Of a stretch of DNA of 64,000 bases, positions 20,788 to 33,870 are shown in pieces (the stretch's first letter is position 1; every line of letters begins with the position of its first letter). The notes beneath the pieces were generated by a model that was not told the origin of the DNA, ran no database searches, and saw only the letters and a program-made list of their open reading frames with translations. This DNA comes from Adineta ricciae (Eukaryota; Rotifera; Eurotatoria; Adinetida; Adinetidae), in contig CAJNOJ010000081.1 in NCBI GenBank assembly GCA_905250025.1, positions 124,001 through 188,000 on the forward strand, given 5' to 3'. Position numbers and translations under genes: made by a program.

Positions 20788-22488
20788 TCAAAAATATAAA
20801 ATATCGTCGATCATATCCTTCTCTACTACCGTTTGATTGTTGGTTAGTTCATTTTTCTTAACTATGACACAATCAGAAGTCATGTCATGATCGATGCTTT
20901 TGTTGTGCTCTGCCTTTCCGCATGCAGGCACGGGACACAGTTTACATAATCCATAATATACAAAAAAGGAGAGTACGAAACCTAAATAAAAGTTTAAATG
21001 ATACATATTATGCACTGCATTCGATACACGTGCTCCAATAGCACCAGCAAATCCACCCATATTGATCAAAATTCCGACGAAATAAGCTACATATGCTCGC
21101 CAATTTACACCTAATGTGAAATAATATGCACCATCTTTCGATCCTGAATACAAGTCTTCGATAGCTAAATAACCCTTTCGGACGACATAATAGTCCGCAA
21201 TAATAACGCCGACCACCGATGACAAAAATGTAGAATACGCAGATAGATAAGTGGTGAATGTTGAAGAGTTCGACAAGAGTTTCCATGGGCAGATAGCTAA
21301 ACCAACTAATGCACAAATGTAACCAGAACGTCGAATATTAAGGAATTTAGGTAAAAGTGCAGTGAGATCAGATCCTGCTGAGACGGAATTAGCGGCAATG
21401 TTGACGCCAAGTTGTGCTAATGCAAATGCAAATGCAATGAAGAAAACTCCGGTTCGTGTACCAGCAGACGAATTAGTATCAAGAAATTTACTAAGAAGAT
21501 CCAGTGGATTCCATAGAGCTTCACCAAAGATAACTTTGGATGATGAGCCAACAATAATGCCAACGAAACAAGTAATACCAAAACCAAGCGAAATAGTCAG
21601 TAGTTGCGGCCAAAGGACATCTGATGGTCGTGTTGCAAAACGAGTATAATCGGGATTATTCACCATGAGCGTTACGAAATTCGATATACAACTCATAATT
21701 CCACCCATCCATGCCCAGAAATGTGGACTTCCTGTTGGAGAAAAAAAAGAGTTACAGGTGGCACACATAAGAATACAGTCTCATGAAGATTTACCGTGAA
21801 GTATGCCCGGCTGATGAACAACTGGACCAAGACCTTTTGCTTTCACTAGCGTCCAAACAAAGAAGATCAACGCTGCTATGGGAACAACAATAGATTTGAC
21901 CGTGAATAGTATTCGTATCTTCTGAACAGGAAACCAAATAGCAATCAACGACAACGACCAAAAGATGATGAACCCAATAAAATCTTTCGTATTCGTTCCG
22001 GATGAGATCGAAAAAGTATTTGGCAATGCTTCATATGATGGATATATCGATCGTATCATCAGCACAATACATTGTCCACCTAGCCATGCCTGAACACCGT
22101 ACCAAACACAAGCCATAAAACTTCGATTGAGAACAGGCCAAAGTGAACCGAACAAACCGAACGATGATCGACTAACTACTGGAAACGAAATATGATACGT
22201 TGCACCGATATGACCAGATAAACAAACGAAAATGGCCGTAATTGAATAACCAATCCACGTACACAGCCATGCTTCCCACCACGAAAGACCAGTCATGACT
22301 ATACTTGAAATAATCATCCACGTGTTTATGTTGATGGAATCTGCAAGCCAGAATGCAACGAAATTCCATGGTCCCCAAAGACGTCTTTCTTGTTCGACCG
22401 GTTTGAGATCTTCATTTTTAAGAAGAGCTTCGCGTCCGGAGAGGTGCTGAACCAAATGATCTGCATATAACCAAGCAGGAAATTTCAT
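20788..22488 (-). CDS. NCS1-family nucleobase/allantoin permease
   Basis: Plasma-membrane symporter for purine or pyrimidine nucleobases, allantoin or related compounds. Model complement(join(20788..21731,21795..22488)), 1638 nt, 545 residues, a normal length for the family. Seen: N-terminal [48 protein letters not shown] in TM1-2, [38 protein letters not shown], and [20 protein letters not shown], all hallmarks of Fur/Dal-type NCS1 transporters. About twelve hydrophobic segments are present. The single 63-bp intron (GTAAAT..CAG) argues against bacterial contamination. NCS1 proteins are known mainly from fungi, plants and bacteria, and the N-terminal signature is closest to the fungal allantoin/uracil type by eye, so horizontal acquisition is likely. 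Substrate unknown. Confidence 0.92.
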
Positions 22489-24643
22489 GGCTACTCAACG
22501 AGTTAAGAATATGAGCTTTTTCTATCTGGAAGAAAGAGAAATGTTTTGGTGGTTAGTGACCATGTATATCAATTGAGACATAGTTCATCATACCATCAAT
22601 AGACGATATGATATCCAATTACATCATTCAATTTTTTCCGTAAACGAACAAAGCACCATGCTTTATCACCTTGTTCTTCTCAGCATGTTCAAAAGCGAAT
22701 AGAGAAACATACAAACGATGACGAGTCGTCCTGTTAGATCTCTTCGTCGTACAACATCGTAATGCCGCCATGATTATTCATATGCGCCAACAGAACAAAA
22801 TACTAACTAAAATCTATAACCTTTCATATGAAAGTTACACTTGACTCTTAATGTGCTTATGTTTGTATGTCATGGCTTAGATAACAAAATGCGAATGAAT
22901 TCTTGATCTTTTGAATGCCCAACGCTCGTTCTACTAACGGAAATTATTTGTAGATTAACGAGGCTGACGAGCTGGACATCGTTTTAAATTTGAAGAATTA
23001 GACATGTTTTTAAAGGACAAAATTGAACGAATTTATTCATATTCATTGTACTGCAACAGTAAACGTTTCTTTGTAAATACATTAACAAAATACTTATATT
23101 TCGAACGTAAACACGATGTTTACCGTGAAAAGAACGAAAAAGTGCGAATGACGTGATTGATAAGCAAACCGATACGCCATTCGAAATAATTATGATTTAC
23201 TGACGAAATATATACCTTATAAAACGATACAGTCGATTATTTCGAATCAAACTCACAGATAAATCCCATATCGGATTATTTAGGAATTCAAGCGAGGAAA
23301 CATTTCAAAGCTGAATATGAAAGAATATCTATTCTCTACATTTAAATACGAAAATATAATCTGAATCTTCAACAGAAACCATCGCGGTTCACACTTCTAT
23401 GATTACTTCAGTCAATACAGTTTCATTTGTGATTGTTTTTGTGCATGATTTGCATCGAATGATGTATACTTTAATGAGTAATTTCTCATTCCGAAAGTAA
23501 TACAAGGTTTACATTTATGTTTCGTTTAACATTAAGCAAATGAGAAGCGAAAATAATTATCAAAAGAATCAGAGCAAAATAACTTTTGACACAGTTCGAA
23601 AACATTGATATTCACTCGATCTTATCAAGCTGATACATATGCATTTGAATATTACCACCATCGTGCTCTAAAATAAAAGTTTAGCTAATAGAATGTATCC
23701 ATTCCTTTGTCTTTATGTTTTCTTATGGACGGATAATTGATTATCTTGTGTTATCACTTGCAAAATTATAATAACTGTTAGCGTTTAGTGAAGGCATTTT
23801 GTCTGAGTAAAATTCAGTTTCACCTAGATTTATCATGAATAAAATGTCATAGCGAACGTTATCGTACATATACCTACTTATATAAAAACGCTAAAAGTGC
23901 ATATCCGTGCATGTTTACGTACTTTTTTTTGTTTTTACGCGAAGCAAATGTGTTGATGCCTGATCAAGGTAAAGTGAACTGGTCGACTGAATAATCATTG
24001 TTTTGGCATATCTGTCTGCTATTTTCTAATTACGCATGACTTCAATGAAAGAACTCGTTTTTGTTACTTTTGATCGGGTACAGGATGGATTTTCGAAGTT
24101 TTTCTTATTAATTATACCAGGTTTAGTCATAGTTTGGTCATCATTATTTCTCTTTTTTACTTACGCAGATAAAATTAGGATACGCATGAATGCTCATCAG
24201 CGTATGAGGCGCATAAATATGTTTTATCAGTCGTGTACGATTCGCTCTTGCTCTTCGTGTTTACGCTCCTTTTTTTAAAGTTCTATCTATTTGTCTCATG
24301 ACGCATTCTATTTTGATCGTCAACACACAGCACTTCAGGTAATTTTTCTTCGATGCTTATGAAGATAGTACATAATGATGAAAATTATTCACTAGTTTGA
24401 CTTTTGTAATTATATATGTCACTGTTGGCTAACCTTCTTCTATATAAGCTGACCTAATTTTCGCTACGAGACTATTAAATCTTTTTCGCACGATAAGTAT
24501 TCATCACGTCTCGATAGGGATACCATTTTATGTAAATCGAACACTAAGTTAGAGTGTTGAGACTATTCTCTTGAATGTTCTAATTGTTTGAAACATCTTA
24601 TTTCAGATTCTACAGCAATTACTAGTAACACCTAAAATAAACC
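22489..24643. other. 2.1-kb intergenic region
   Basis: AT-rich, no gene supported. It lies between the divergently transcribed permease and first ADP-ribosyltransferase genes, so it contains both promoters. No repeat family was recognised. Confidence 0.5.
24441..24448 (+). promoter_or_regulatory. Candidate TATA box of ART/FG-GAP gene A
   Basis: TATATAAG lies about 200 bp before the ATG at 24644. A TTTCAG acceptor at about 24606 could shorten the leader by splicing. Good consensus, position plausible. Confidence 0.45.
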
Positions 24644-27600
24644 ATGGAGTATGATAATCCAAAGAAACACTCTATTATGAAAAATGCTCGCGTACAGACG
24701 AAACAAACAGCTATTCCATTAAATCATGAACTAAGGCGATATGAACGACCACCACCTAGCAGAAATGTTCGTATACAGACTGAATTAACATCGATTGGCA
24801 CCGACGATGAAACGATGCACTATCGTCGAAATCCGAAAAAGATGCCAGTTCAGATCGTCTACGATCCATCGTATGTACCGGGTGTAGCGTATCCAAACTT
24901 CAACGATAAAGACACACTTGTTCAAAACGATGCAAACGATACCACAGGTGATAAGCTCGACAGAGATCTACGATCGGAAAAAGACGATACGACAACACCA
25001 CCAAGTCAAACAGTCGCAGCCGAACCAACCGATCTTCCAACAGAACCCATTCTCGAGTATGCCGACGAACCACTCCTACCACTAGCTGAAGCATGTGCTC
25101 CTCTCGACACCATTCTACACAATCTTTCCTATTACGTCCAGCTAGCTTTGGAAGAAACACCTCAAGAACCGCCCGATCATCTCACCATCGACGAAAGTGC
25201 TGCTATTCGCTTGTACACCATCGAATGGGATCGACCACATCGAAGTCTCTATTCCATGCTCAACTACACTCTCAAAAATGAGAACAGAGAAAAACTCCGA
25301 CCATACTTCAGGTACATGAAACTCTTCATCACCGCTCTTGTCAAACTACCCTGTGTGCCACCACTCACTGTTTGGCGAGGTGTCACAAAAGATTTGAGTC
25401 AAGAGTTTCCACCTGGCACTCCTGTCACCTGGTGGGCCTTCTCATCCTGTACAACCGAACTGACTGTTCTCGAAAATAACATGTATCTCGGCAACAGTGG
25501 AAGTCGAACACTGTTCTCCGTCGAAGTCATCAATGGTCGAACAGTTCGTGCACATTCACATTTCGTCACCGAAGACGAACTTCTTCTTCTACCTGGCACA
25601 CACATGATAGTTCAGTCACTGTTCAGTCCAGCACCTCAACTACACATCATTCACTTGAAACAAGTCATTCCTGACGAACCTCTTCTCAAGCCACCATACG
25701 AAGGTAACTTTTTCTTCTTTTCCTGACTGATCCTTCTTCGTTATCGTTGTTTGTGTATGTCTAGGTGCACTGATATTTCCGAAAGTGAAGTGAGTGGGAC
25801 ATGATGAAAGAGTGAGAGTGTTGATGAATGAGTTGATTTTAGAAAGTCTTGGTACAAACAGAAGCGATTTGTGATTCCAGTATGTTTGCTGTTAGCTTTG
25901 GCTATCACAGGTGCTGTGATTGGTGGTGTTTTAGGAGCCAAAGCTAAACAGGACGCGAATAATAGTGGAGGTAAGGGTATCAATTGTGTACAGATATGAA
26001 TAGGCTAAGTTAGAAGAAATTGGATGATGATAAGCACGCATTTCTCTCTTTTAGTACAACGATGTACGACACCTTATCTTAGCCAAGCTAGCAAATATGC
26101 TACGGGTCGGAATCCGGTGGCGGCAACCTTAGGGGACTTTAATAATGATTCAAATTTAGATATTGCAGTCATCAATCAACAAGATAATGATGTAGTTGTA
26201 TTGTTGGGTGATGGTCAAGGAAACTTTCAATTTCAAGACACAATTTATGCTGGATCTCAACCAAATTACGGGATATTTTACGACTTCAACGACGATCAAA
26301 AGGATGATCTCGTATGGAGTAATCCACAATCAAATACTGTTAGTTTGATGATTAGTAATGGCGATGGAACATTTCAGCAGGCAATAGATTATTCTGTTGG
26401 TGAAGTTCCATCTTTTATTGTAGTGGATGATTTCAACGATGATAACACACCAGATCTAGCTGTGACTAATAAAGGTTCTAACACCGTTAGTGTGCTAATC
26501 GGTTATGGATTTGGAGTGTTTCAGAGTGGAGACGATGTCGACGTTAGCTCAGCACCCAAGGGCATTGCCTCAGGTGATTTCAATAACGACAGTTTTGTAG
26601 ATTTAGTGGTGATTAATTCAGGAAACGGATATGTTAGCGTTCTACTCGGTTTTGGAAATGGATCTTTCAATGACCAGTCGCTACTTCCGCTCTATTTGGG
26701 TATATCGACCGTGGTAGTGGATGATTTTAATAACGATACAAAGCTCGATCTAGCAGTCTTGAATGGTAAGCATATCAAAGAAGAACGAAGGGTGTGTTCA
26801 AAAGACTATTCTATAGAAATTCTCCTAGATCCTCTAAATTTCAGTTCCATTTTCATTTCTGAATATGCTAAACTTGCCACAGAAGTCAAACACAATATTC
26901 ACCCAAATAACTCATAGACCATATCAGTTCTTCGGATGAATTTGTGTAGTATTCTCTTGACCTTCGTTTCTAAGTTGGAGATTTGGAACGAAAATGGTAT
27001 GTTGAAATGTAGCGGTGAAATTGAGGCAACATTGTGAATTATGTGCGGGCTATTTCGGAGTTAAAAGGATTTTTAGTCGAGTTTATGTGAAACTAGAAAA
27101 ATTTCTTTAAGTAAAGTCCCTTGAACACTGTCAGGGAAAAGCGCTCGACTTAAATAATCTGCTGCTTTTTTCCACAGATTTTGGTCTCGTGAGCATTCTA
27201 TTCGGATACGGCAATGCAAACTTTAGCGCACCAACGAATTATTATATCGGCAACGCACCTACTGCAATTATAGATGGCTATTTCAATAATGACAGTTATA
27301 TTGACCTCGCAATGACAAATTCTGGCGATGATACCGTCAGCGTACTGTTGGGTGAAGCTGGCGGCACTTTTCAAACAGCAACAGTGTACAATGTAAGCGG
27401 CAGTCCTTATGCTTTAGTATCCCAGGATTTTAACAGTGATGGATTCTATGATTTGGCTGTTGCCAATTACGGAGATGCTAGCATTAGTATCTTAATGAAC
27501 TCTCAAAATGGAACTTTCCAGACACAGGTTATTTATAGCGTCGGCGCGCTTCCAATTAGTATTGACGCAGGTCTATGCAATCGGGATAACTACATTGATA

Positions 27601-29579
27601 TAATTATTTTCAACTACGGTGATAGTACTATCAGTCTGATTTTTGGCACCGGCAATGGAACATTTCCTTCATATCCAAAATATCCAGTTGGATCCCGTCC
27701 CAGCTACATCATATCTGCTGATTTCAACAACGATACCATATTAGATATGGCTGTCACAAATCAAGGCAGTCAGCAAGTGGGTATTTTAATGGGTCTTGGC
27801 AACGGGATATTTCCCGGATTTTCCACTTATCCAACAGATAATTCTCCTAGAGCTATTCTCTCAGGTCACTTCAACAATGACACACGTTTAGATGTAGCTG
27901 TGATTACTTCGGACAATCTCGATATATTCATAGGAACAAAAAATGGTGCGTTGGGGCAGAGAACATCCTATCCACTTCCTACAAAACCTATTGCCATGGT
28001 ATCTGGTGACTTCACTGGTGATAATCTTACAGATATAGCAACAGTATCTCGTACAGATAGCTCCATTACCATAGTTCTTCATACTGCCACCAGTTCATTC
28101 AACGAGACTATACCTGTTAGTATTCCTAGTCCCGCTTGTGGCATCACCACAAACTATTTCAACAGCGACAATCTACTAGATCTCGCAGTCACCAGCTGCG
28201 ACAACAGTACTATATACGTTCTTCTTGCCAGTGCACTTGGCACATTTTCATCGCCGATTTCATATTCTGTTAGTAGTAGGCCGACCTCGATTATATCTAC
28301 TTATATTGACAATGACAAAGTCTTTGACTTAGTTGTTGCCAACAGTGCCAACAATACCGTTAGTCTACTCCTCGGAAATTCTGACGGAACTTTTCAAGAT
28401 CAGAAAACTTATGCAGTTGGGACGACGCCAAACTTCATTGCATCGAACGATTTCAATAACGACAGTTTTCAAGATATAGTCGTTGTCAACACGGGAAGCA
28501 ATTCTGTTAGCGTCTTGTTGAATGATAAAAGTGGATCGTTCAAAACTCAAACAAAATATTCAGTTGGCGCTTTTCCATCATGTGTGACGACTGGTGACTT
28601 CAACTTTGATAAAATAGTCGATTTAATTGTAACAAACTCTGGAGACAATTCATTCGCACTTTTAATTGGTTCCGGAGATGGAACTTTTGCGATACATTCA
28701 GAATATGGTACTGGTAATATACCTGTATTTGTTATAACCAATGATTTTAACAACGATTCACTGTCTGACCTAGCAGTTATTGCTAGTAAAAGTAATACTT
28801 TTAACTTATTTACTGGAGACAAAAAGATTATCTTTCAAGCACAGCGTGTGTACCCAACTGGCAGTCAACCGGCTTTTGTTCTAGCAAACGATTTCAATAA
28901 TGATAAGATCCTCGATCTTGCTGTAGCTAACTCAGCTAGTGTCACTGTAACTATCTTACTGGGCAAAGGAAACGGTTACTTTACTTACGGACAAGATTTA
29001 AAAACTGGAACCTCGACAAGTTGTTTAGCAGCAAATGACTTTAATCAGGATAAAAAAGTAGATCTTGTTGTGATTAATTATAGCGCAAATAGTATTGGAG
29101 TGTGGTTAGGGTCAGGCAATGGGACATTTACATTGAAACAAACCTACAAAGTTGGTTCATATCCCGTATTTATTACAACGAATGATTTCAACCGTGACAA
29201 CTTCGTTGATCTAGCTGTAACCAATAAGAATCAAGATAATTTCTATGTCTTTTTTGGAAAGGGTGATGGGACTTTCCGTTTATCTACTACAAATTTCACA
29301 GTTGGCACCAGTCCATTGTCGATCATATCGTATGATTTTAATAATGATACGTATGCCGATTTAGCAGTAACCAACTTTGTTAGCAATGATATAAACATCT
29401 TTCTTGGTAATGGCGATGAAACATTTGAAGGTATCTCAGAAATTTCAACTGGCAACGATCCTACTTCAGTCGTAGCTGGTGATCTCAATCATGATACCAG
29501 ACTGGATTTAGTTTCGTTGAACACACTTGACGGAGCACTATCTATTTTTATCAATTCGTGTAAAAAAGTAAACAAATAG
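24644..29579 (+). CDS. ADP-ribosyltransferase - membrane helix - FG-GAP/VCBS repeat protein, copy A
   Basis: Model join(24644..25703,25765..25789,25843..25970,26055..26765,27178..29579), 4326 nt, 1441 residues. Residues 1-115 are polar; an arginine-type mono-ADP-ribosyltransferase domain follows with R245 in VWRGV, SS at 267-268 (FSSCT) and E310-D311-E312 in FVTEDELLLLPGT, the R-S-ExE signature of NAD-arginine transferases. A basic stretch (SWYKQKR) precedes one membrane helix at about 370-393 (IPVCLLLALAITGAVIGGVL). The remaining ~1040 residues are FG-GAP/VCBS repeats with calcium-loop motifs such as DFNNDSNLD and VLLGxGxGTF. There is no signal peptide; the basic side predicts the ART end inside and the repeats outside. 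A 25-nt exon is required to keep frame. The fourth intron, 412 bp, has no counterpart in copy B. Confidence 0.88.
25009..25960 (+). repeat. Inverted repeat arm 1 (ART/membrane-helix tract)
   Basis: About 950 bp, spanning exon and intron sequence of gene A, that matches the complement of 37310..38258 nearly base for base. The near identity in introns marks recent sequence exchange, not selection on protein. Confidence 0.85.
26766..27177 (+). other. Copy-specific 412-bp intron in gene A
   Basis: GTAAGC..CACAG intron inserted within the FG-GAP array between LAVLN and DFGLVSILFG. At the matching place copy B reads through without interruption. It is much longer than the other introns of the gene (53-84 bp). 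Confidence 0.75.
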
Positions 29580-29924
29580 GCATCTTTCTGACTATATCAG
29601 ACTATTGTTGCCATATTGCATGGCAGTCAAACAATGTAGATATTTTCGGATTCTGCTTGTTTTATTCAGTCTTTTTTTCTTGTGTTGATAAAGTCTGTAC
29701 AACAAATATTTTCTATTCCATGACACATAGACAAATGTACTCGAACAATTTTCATATTCTGCAAGATCATTTTTCAAAGATAACAGCGTGTTTACTCTCT
29801 AAAGTGCGATGTATTTATTCAACTATAAGATTCATTGACATAATCGACGGTTGACGATATCATTCCGACGAACAGGATGATCGTGATGAGCAATTTCGTA
29901 TTCAATAACAAGTTATTCAACTAA
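29580..29924. other. Convergent spacer, gene A / TIR gene
   Basis: 3' regions of two converging genes. No conserved coding is visible. Confidence 0.5.
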
Positions 29925-32460
29925 TTACAAAATATTACATAATGTAATCGAAAGAAAAGTAGATGGGGTAGGTTTAACCAGTTTAGAAATGAAAGGAACA
30001 TAAAATTTGATTTCATCAAGGAAAGATATGTAATCAGTAACAGATAGAAATATGCGATATCTTTCATTTAATTCAAATTTCAACGATTGATACATGGATT
30101 CTCGATTCAGAAGGCACATTTCGTACAAATGTAAAAGACGATGACCGTCCATATATGTACATAAATGAAGGATACTATGTTCGAGTTTGATCTGTTGAAA
30201 AAATGATTTGACATGTTCATGAGTCCATTGAGTAATACAAGTTGGTAGATCACTAGGAAAACAAAAACATGAAACACACGAAATCTCAATTTCGAGAAAC
30301 TTACATGATCGAATGAGTAACACTATGCGAGGATTCGGAGAATTGATTGGATATTTCCAACTGCTGACGATGCGATTGTTCATTGATTTCGCTTTTCAAT
30401 CTGCCATATGCTGATTGAAACGGCGTGCGAACAAAATCCACGTATATCTTACCACTGACGATAATACCCAGCCACCCATCAGGTTTATAATTCGATTCGA
30501 CGAGAATTGGAATCAGCTGACATCCTCGTTCGAACGCATAATGAGCTTCCGATTGACAGTAGACACTTTGTTTATAAGAATTTGACATACAAATCAAAAC
30601 ACATTCCGAATTTTCGATAGCATCCGCCATGCCCATCATGGTCGATCCTCGCAGACAATCTCGATCGAACCAAACACGAAAGCCATCTAGTGTTAGTTGC
30701 TCATGAATTCGATGGCATATATGTTGATCTCTATGAGAATAACTGATCATAATGTCATACTTATATGAATTGAATTTGTTTGTATTCGTAAATGCTTCTT
30801 CTTCTTTTTCCAATTTCCAAAGAAGTCCTTCAGCCGCTCGTTGTAAACTCGATTGGTTATTGTTAGCGAGCGAACGAATCTGATCGATGAACTGATCATT
30901 ATATTTCAGCACTAGACACGCGTTGTTATCGAACGAAAGTGCAACAAGAATTTCTAAAGCAATCTGTCGCACTTTGATCGGATCGAATCGATCATCTCGA
31001 ACGCATTGAATTAATAATGATAAAGCATTCTGTTTGATAAATTCGATTTTCACTTGATCGTGCTGAACAAAATCTGAACTAACATCGAGATATTCTCGCT
31101 GAATAGTAACTAAATCAGACTTACTTTTCAAGCTTTCCAATAAACTAGAAAAACGTTCGGTTTTGTGCGGATCATCGATTGATTTGACTAAAAACTCCAC
31201 GTGGACATGTACGAGTTGTTCTGGATTGGTCATTGTTTTAATGTCGGTCTCATCCATGAGCTTTCCTAGACAACGATAAGCATTCAACTGGATCTCGTCG
31301 TTATTCACATCGGTGAGTTTCAAGAGCATGGCGATTAAATTCGGAATTGTTTTCATGAAGTTCAAAACATTTCGATGTAAACTCAAATTGTAGATGTTTT
31401 GAATGATAATCGAAGCGCTGAATTTCGTATTTAATTCATCCGACGAATAGGCTAATGTCGATGCTAGAACCGTTGACCAATAGGAGACAAGTTGACTGTA
31501 TTGATGGAAAAATTCATTACTGAACAGATTGATATGATCTGATTCAATCGGACGGACGAGAAAATAGCTGATATGACGAAGCACAGTTGCGAATTTTGAA
31601 GAACAATGCCGATAAGAATCCGGATGGCAGTTGATCAGCCATTGAGTGAATTCAGTCAATAAAGTTCGATGAACTTTAAGAAGATGCTTCGTTTCCCGAT
31701 AGCCAGAGTACCATTGTAAATACCATGGCATTGTGCTCAAAAGTAAGGCTTGTTCATCGTCAAGTTTCTGAACGAAATTCGATTCTAAACTTCGAATCGT
31801 TTGAACAGCACGTGACGAGCATAAACATTGACCAACCGAAAAGAATATTGGAAGAATTAAAGCATATTCTTTCTTATTCAATGGATTATCGTGAAAATGT
31901 TTGAAAATCACCAAAAGAAAACCAACCGAACGGAGTAGTGAGGAGTTTGTGGTTAAATAATGGCTATGCATAGCGACGTCTTTCAGACAATGTGTAAGTT
32001 CATCGATTAAGACTTTTTGTAGGAAGAGATGTTTGAAGGCAGCGATGTTCGTATCGTCAATATGCGAAGATAAATGTACAAATAGCGTTGATGTGTCCAG
32101 TAATAGATTTTCTGTTTGAGAATCAGAAGTTTCTCTCCGATGTAAAGGATCAATGATTCCATTGTTACGTATTAAGATAAGTAATTCATGTTGAATCAGT
32201 TCATGATCAGCTAATTTCTTATTTCGATAAGGTACACTTGCTAATGAACGAATAATTCGGTCGATAAACATATTTTTCATGTTGACATTGTTGATTTGCT
32301 CTAATACCGAATGACATACGGTAAAAGACATTTTCAATTGTTCGATACTTATGTTCGAGCCATAGTCTTTGATTAATGTACATTGCTCATCGATTTTAAA
32401 ATTCGACATGGTTCGGCGAATGAATCTGAAATAAACATCAGTCATATTCTTTCCGTTCAT
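29925..32460 (-). CDS. Armadillo-like - TIR - SAM protein
   Basis: Model complement(join(29925..30252,30305..32460)), 2484 nt, 827 residues. About 550 N-terminal residues form leucine-rich alpha-helical repeats of armadillo/HEAT type. A TIR domain follows at about 565-700: YDIMISYSHRDQHICHRIHE, FRVWFDRDCLRG, SECVLICMSNSYKQSVYCQSE and LIPILVES. Glu near position 638, in YCxxE, matches the WCxxE catalytic glutamate of SARM1-type NADases. After a 52-bp intron comes a SAM-like domain (WTHEHVKSFFQQIKLEHSI ... YMDGHRLLHLYEM). SARM1 is ARM-SAM-SAM-TIR; here the order is ARM-TIR-SAM with one SAM. A role in NAD cleavage or in signalling scaffolds is inferred. The gene sits between the two inverted ART genes and is divergent from the EEP gene. 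Confidence 0.85.
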
Positions 32461-32919
32461 AATTTCATTTGTCTTTGCTCAACAAAAATGGTTGAAATGA
32501 ATGTGACTTCTATGAATCATTTATTTATTTATCTCAGTCAGAAATGATTCTCTAACAATGGACAATGATCGAGCTTCGTACAGAGATGCTGTTCTCTTAT
32601 GCAGTTACGTCATCAAGGCGATTTCTCACTGGATAATTCTATTGTCTGTGTAGGAGTATAGATACAAATATATCTTTATCGTTGTCTTTATCAATGCTTA
32701 TGACACATCAGATATTTCGATATCTTAAAGTAAATCTTTGACGTCGTTTATTATCATTTTTAATTTTTCCGATGAAAGCAAAAATATGACTCATATGGTT
32801 TCACAGTGATGATGAAACAACGCTTATACAGGGAATACAAGTCGTTTTCGCTTATGATTATATTCGTATCTACAACAAGGAGTTTCATTAAATTGTGTCT
32901 CAAATAGTCTACTGTATTT
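32461..32919. other. Shared 459-bp divergent promoter region
   Basis: Lies between the start codons of the TIR gene and the EEP gene, so both promoters must be within it or close by. AT-rich; no clear motif. Confidence 0.5.
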
Positions 32920-33870
32920 ATGGCAGCTTCTTCGAGTTCTAACGTTAACAATGAAGAAAACATATTTCAACAACAAGGTTTTGTCGTAGTTAGCTGGAAT
33001 GTCTTGCATTTGATTCATGAAATCAATCACACATATGACTTAAGTCCGGTAATCAATCGATATTCCATCAAAGAAAATTGGTCGAATGAACAGCAACGAC
33101 TGAATGATATTATCAAAACGTTGAGCGATATATTGGTCAAGTATTCATCGATAGAATGTTTTATTTGTTTACAAGAAGTACCTGGTGATTTATTACCGAT
33201 GTTAGATACAATGATTCATGCACATGTCGGCTCTGTTTTAATTAATAAGCCAATGATTCATGTGCGTAGTTATCCTCGGGTACCAGCGACGAGACAAAGA
33301 CCTAGACAACCATTGTATACTAACCCAAATGAAAATCTCGTCACAATTCATTATAATCCTTATGTGGCTGATGCGAATATAGCAGTAGATAACAGAATGG
33401 GCGCGACATCTACTCTGCTGAATGACCGAGCTGATTGGACACAATGTCCCTGTGATCCCGGCAAAGGAGCACTTACGATAGTAACCTCGTCAGGCCTAAC
33501 TGTCGTCAATATACATGTTCCATTCAAGGAACAGCACGCTATTTCACTGCTGAATAGTCTGCATTGGCCTCGTCAAGATACTCCTTTCGTACTTGTGGGT
33601 GATATCAATCGCCAAGCGCCTGCATTCATGCGTCTGATTCAAACAGCTACTAATGGAAAGCCATCTGCTGGTCTTCTGTGTTCCATAGCACCTGACAAAC
33701 CTACGAGAGTAGGTTTAGAACAAGATGGCACACTTAAGAAGTACTGCATCGATCATTATCTCGTCTCTGCGTCATTAAGAAACTCAACTACGGCGCCCGC
33801 ACTTGTTTACGACAATATTGGTGATATTTCCGATCATTTTCCAATCATACTTCAATTCAACAGCATGTGA
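32920..33870 (+). CDS. Endonuclease/exonuclease/phosphatase (EEP) family protein
   Basis: 316 residues, one exon. Seen: VVVSWNVLHL at the N-terminus (Asn of the first motif), FICLQEVPGDLLPML with the metal-binding Glu, a central beta sandwich, LTVVNIHVPFKEQHA (catalytic His region), FVLVGDINRQ (GDxN), IDHYLVSA and ISDHFPIIL (terminal Asp-His pair). All catalytic positions of the DNase I-like fold are in place. Members cleave DNA, RNA, phosphoinositides or nucleotides; the substrate cannot be told from sequence. There is no signal peptide or membrane segment, so it is probably cytosolic or nuclear. The start used is the ATG right after the divergent promoter region. Confidence 0.85.
   Translation: MAASSSSNVNNEENIFQQQGFVVVSWNVLHLIHEINHTYDLSPVINRYSIKENWSNEQQRLNDIIKTLSDILVKYSSIECFICLQEVPGDLLPMLDTMIHAHVGSVLINKPMIHVRSYPRVPATRQRPRQPLYTNPNENLVTIHYNPYVADANIAVDNRMGATSTLLNDRADWTQCPCDPGKGALTIVTSSGLTVVNIHVPFKEQHAISLLNSLHWPRQDTPFVLVGDINRQAPAFMRLIQTATNGKPSAGLLCSIAPDKPTRVGLEQDGTLKKYCIDHYLVSASLRNSTTAPALVYDNIGDISDHFPIILQFNSM

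Noticed and set aside
24036-24278. 80-codon open frame before ART gene A
   Set aside because: No splice context, conserved motif or domain; consistent with chance in AT-rich DNA.
27888-29488. Minus-strand open frames opposite the FG-GAP repeats of gene A
   Set aside because: They mirror the repeat codon pattern of the plus-strand gene and have no start context or domain of their own.
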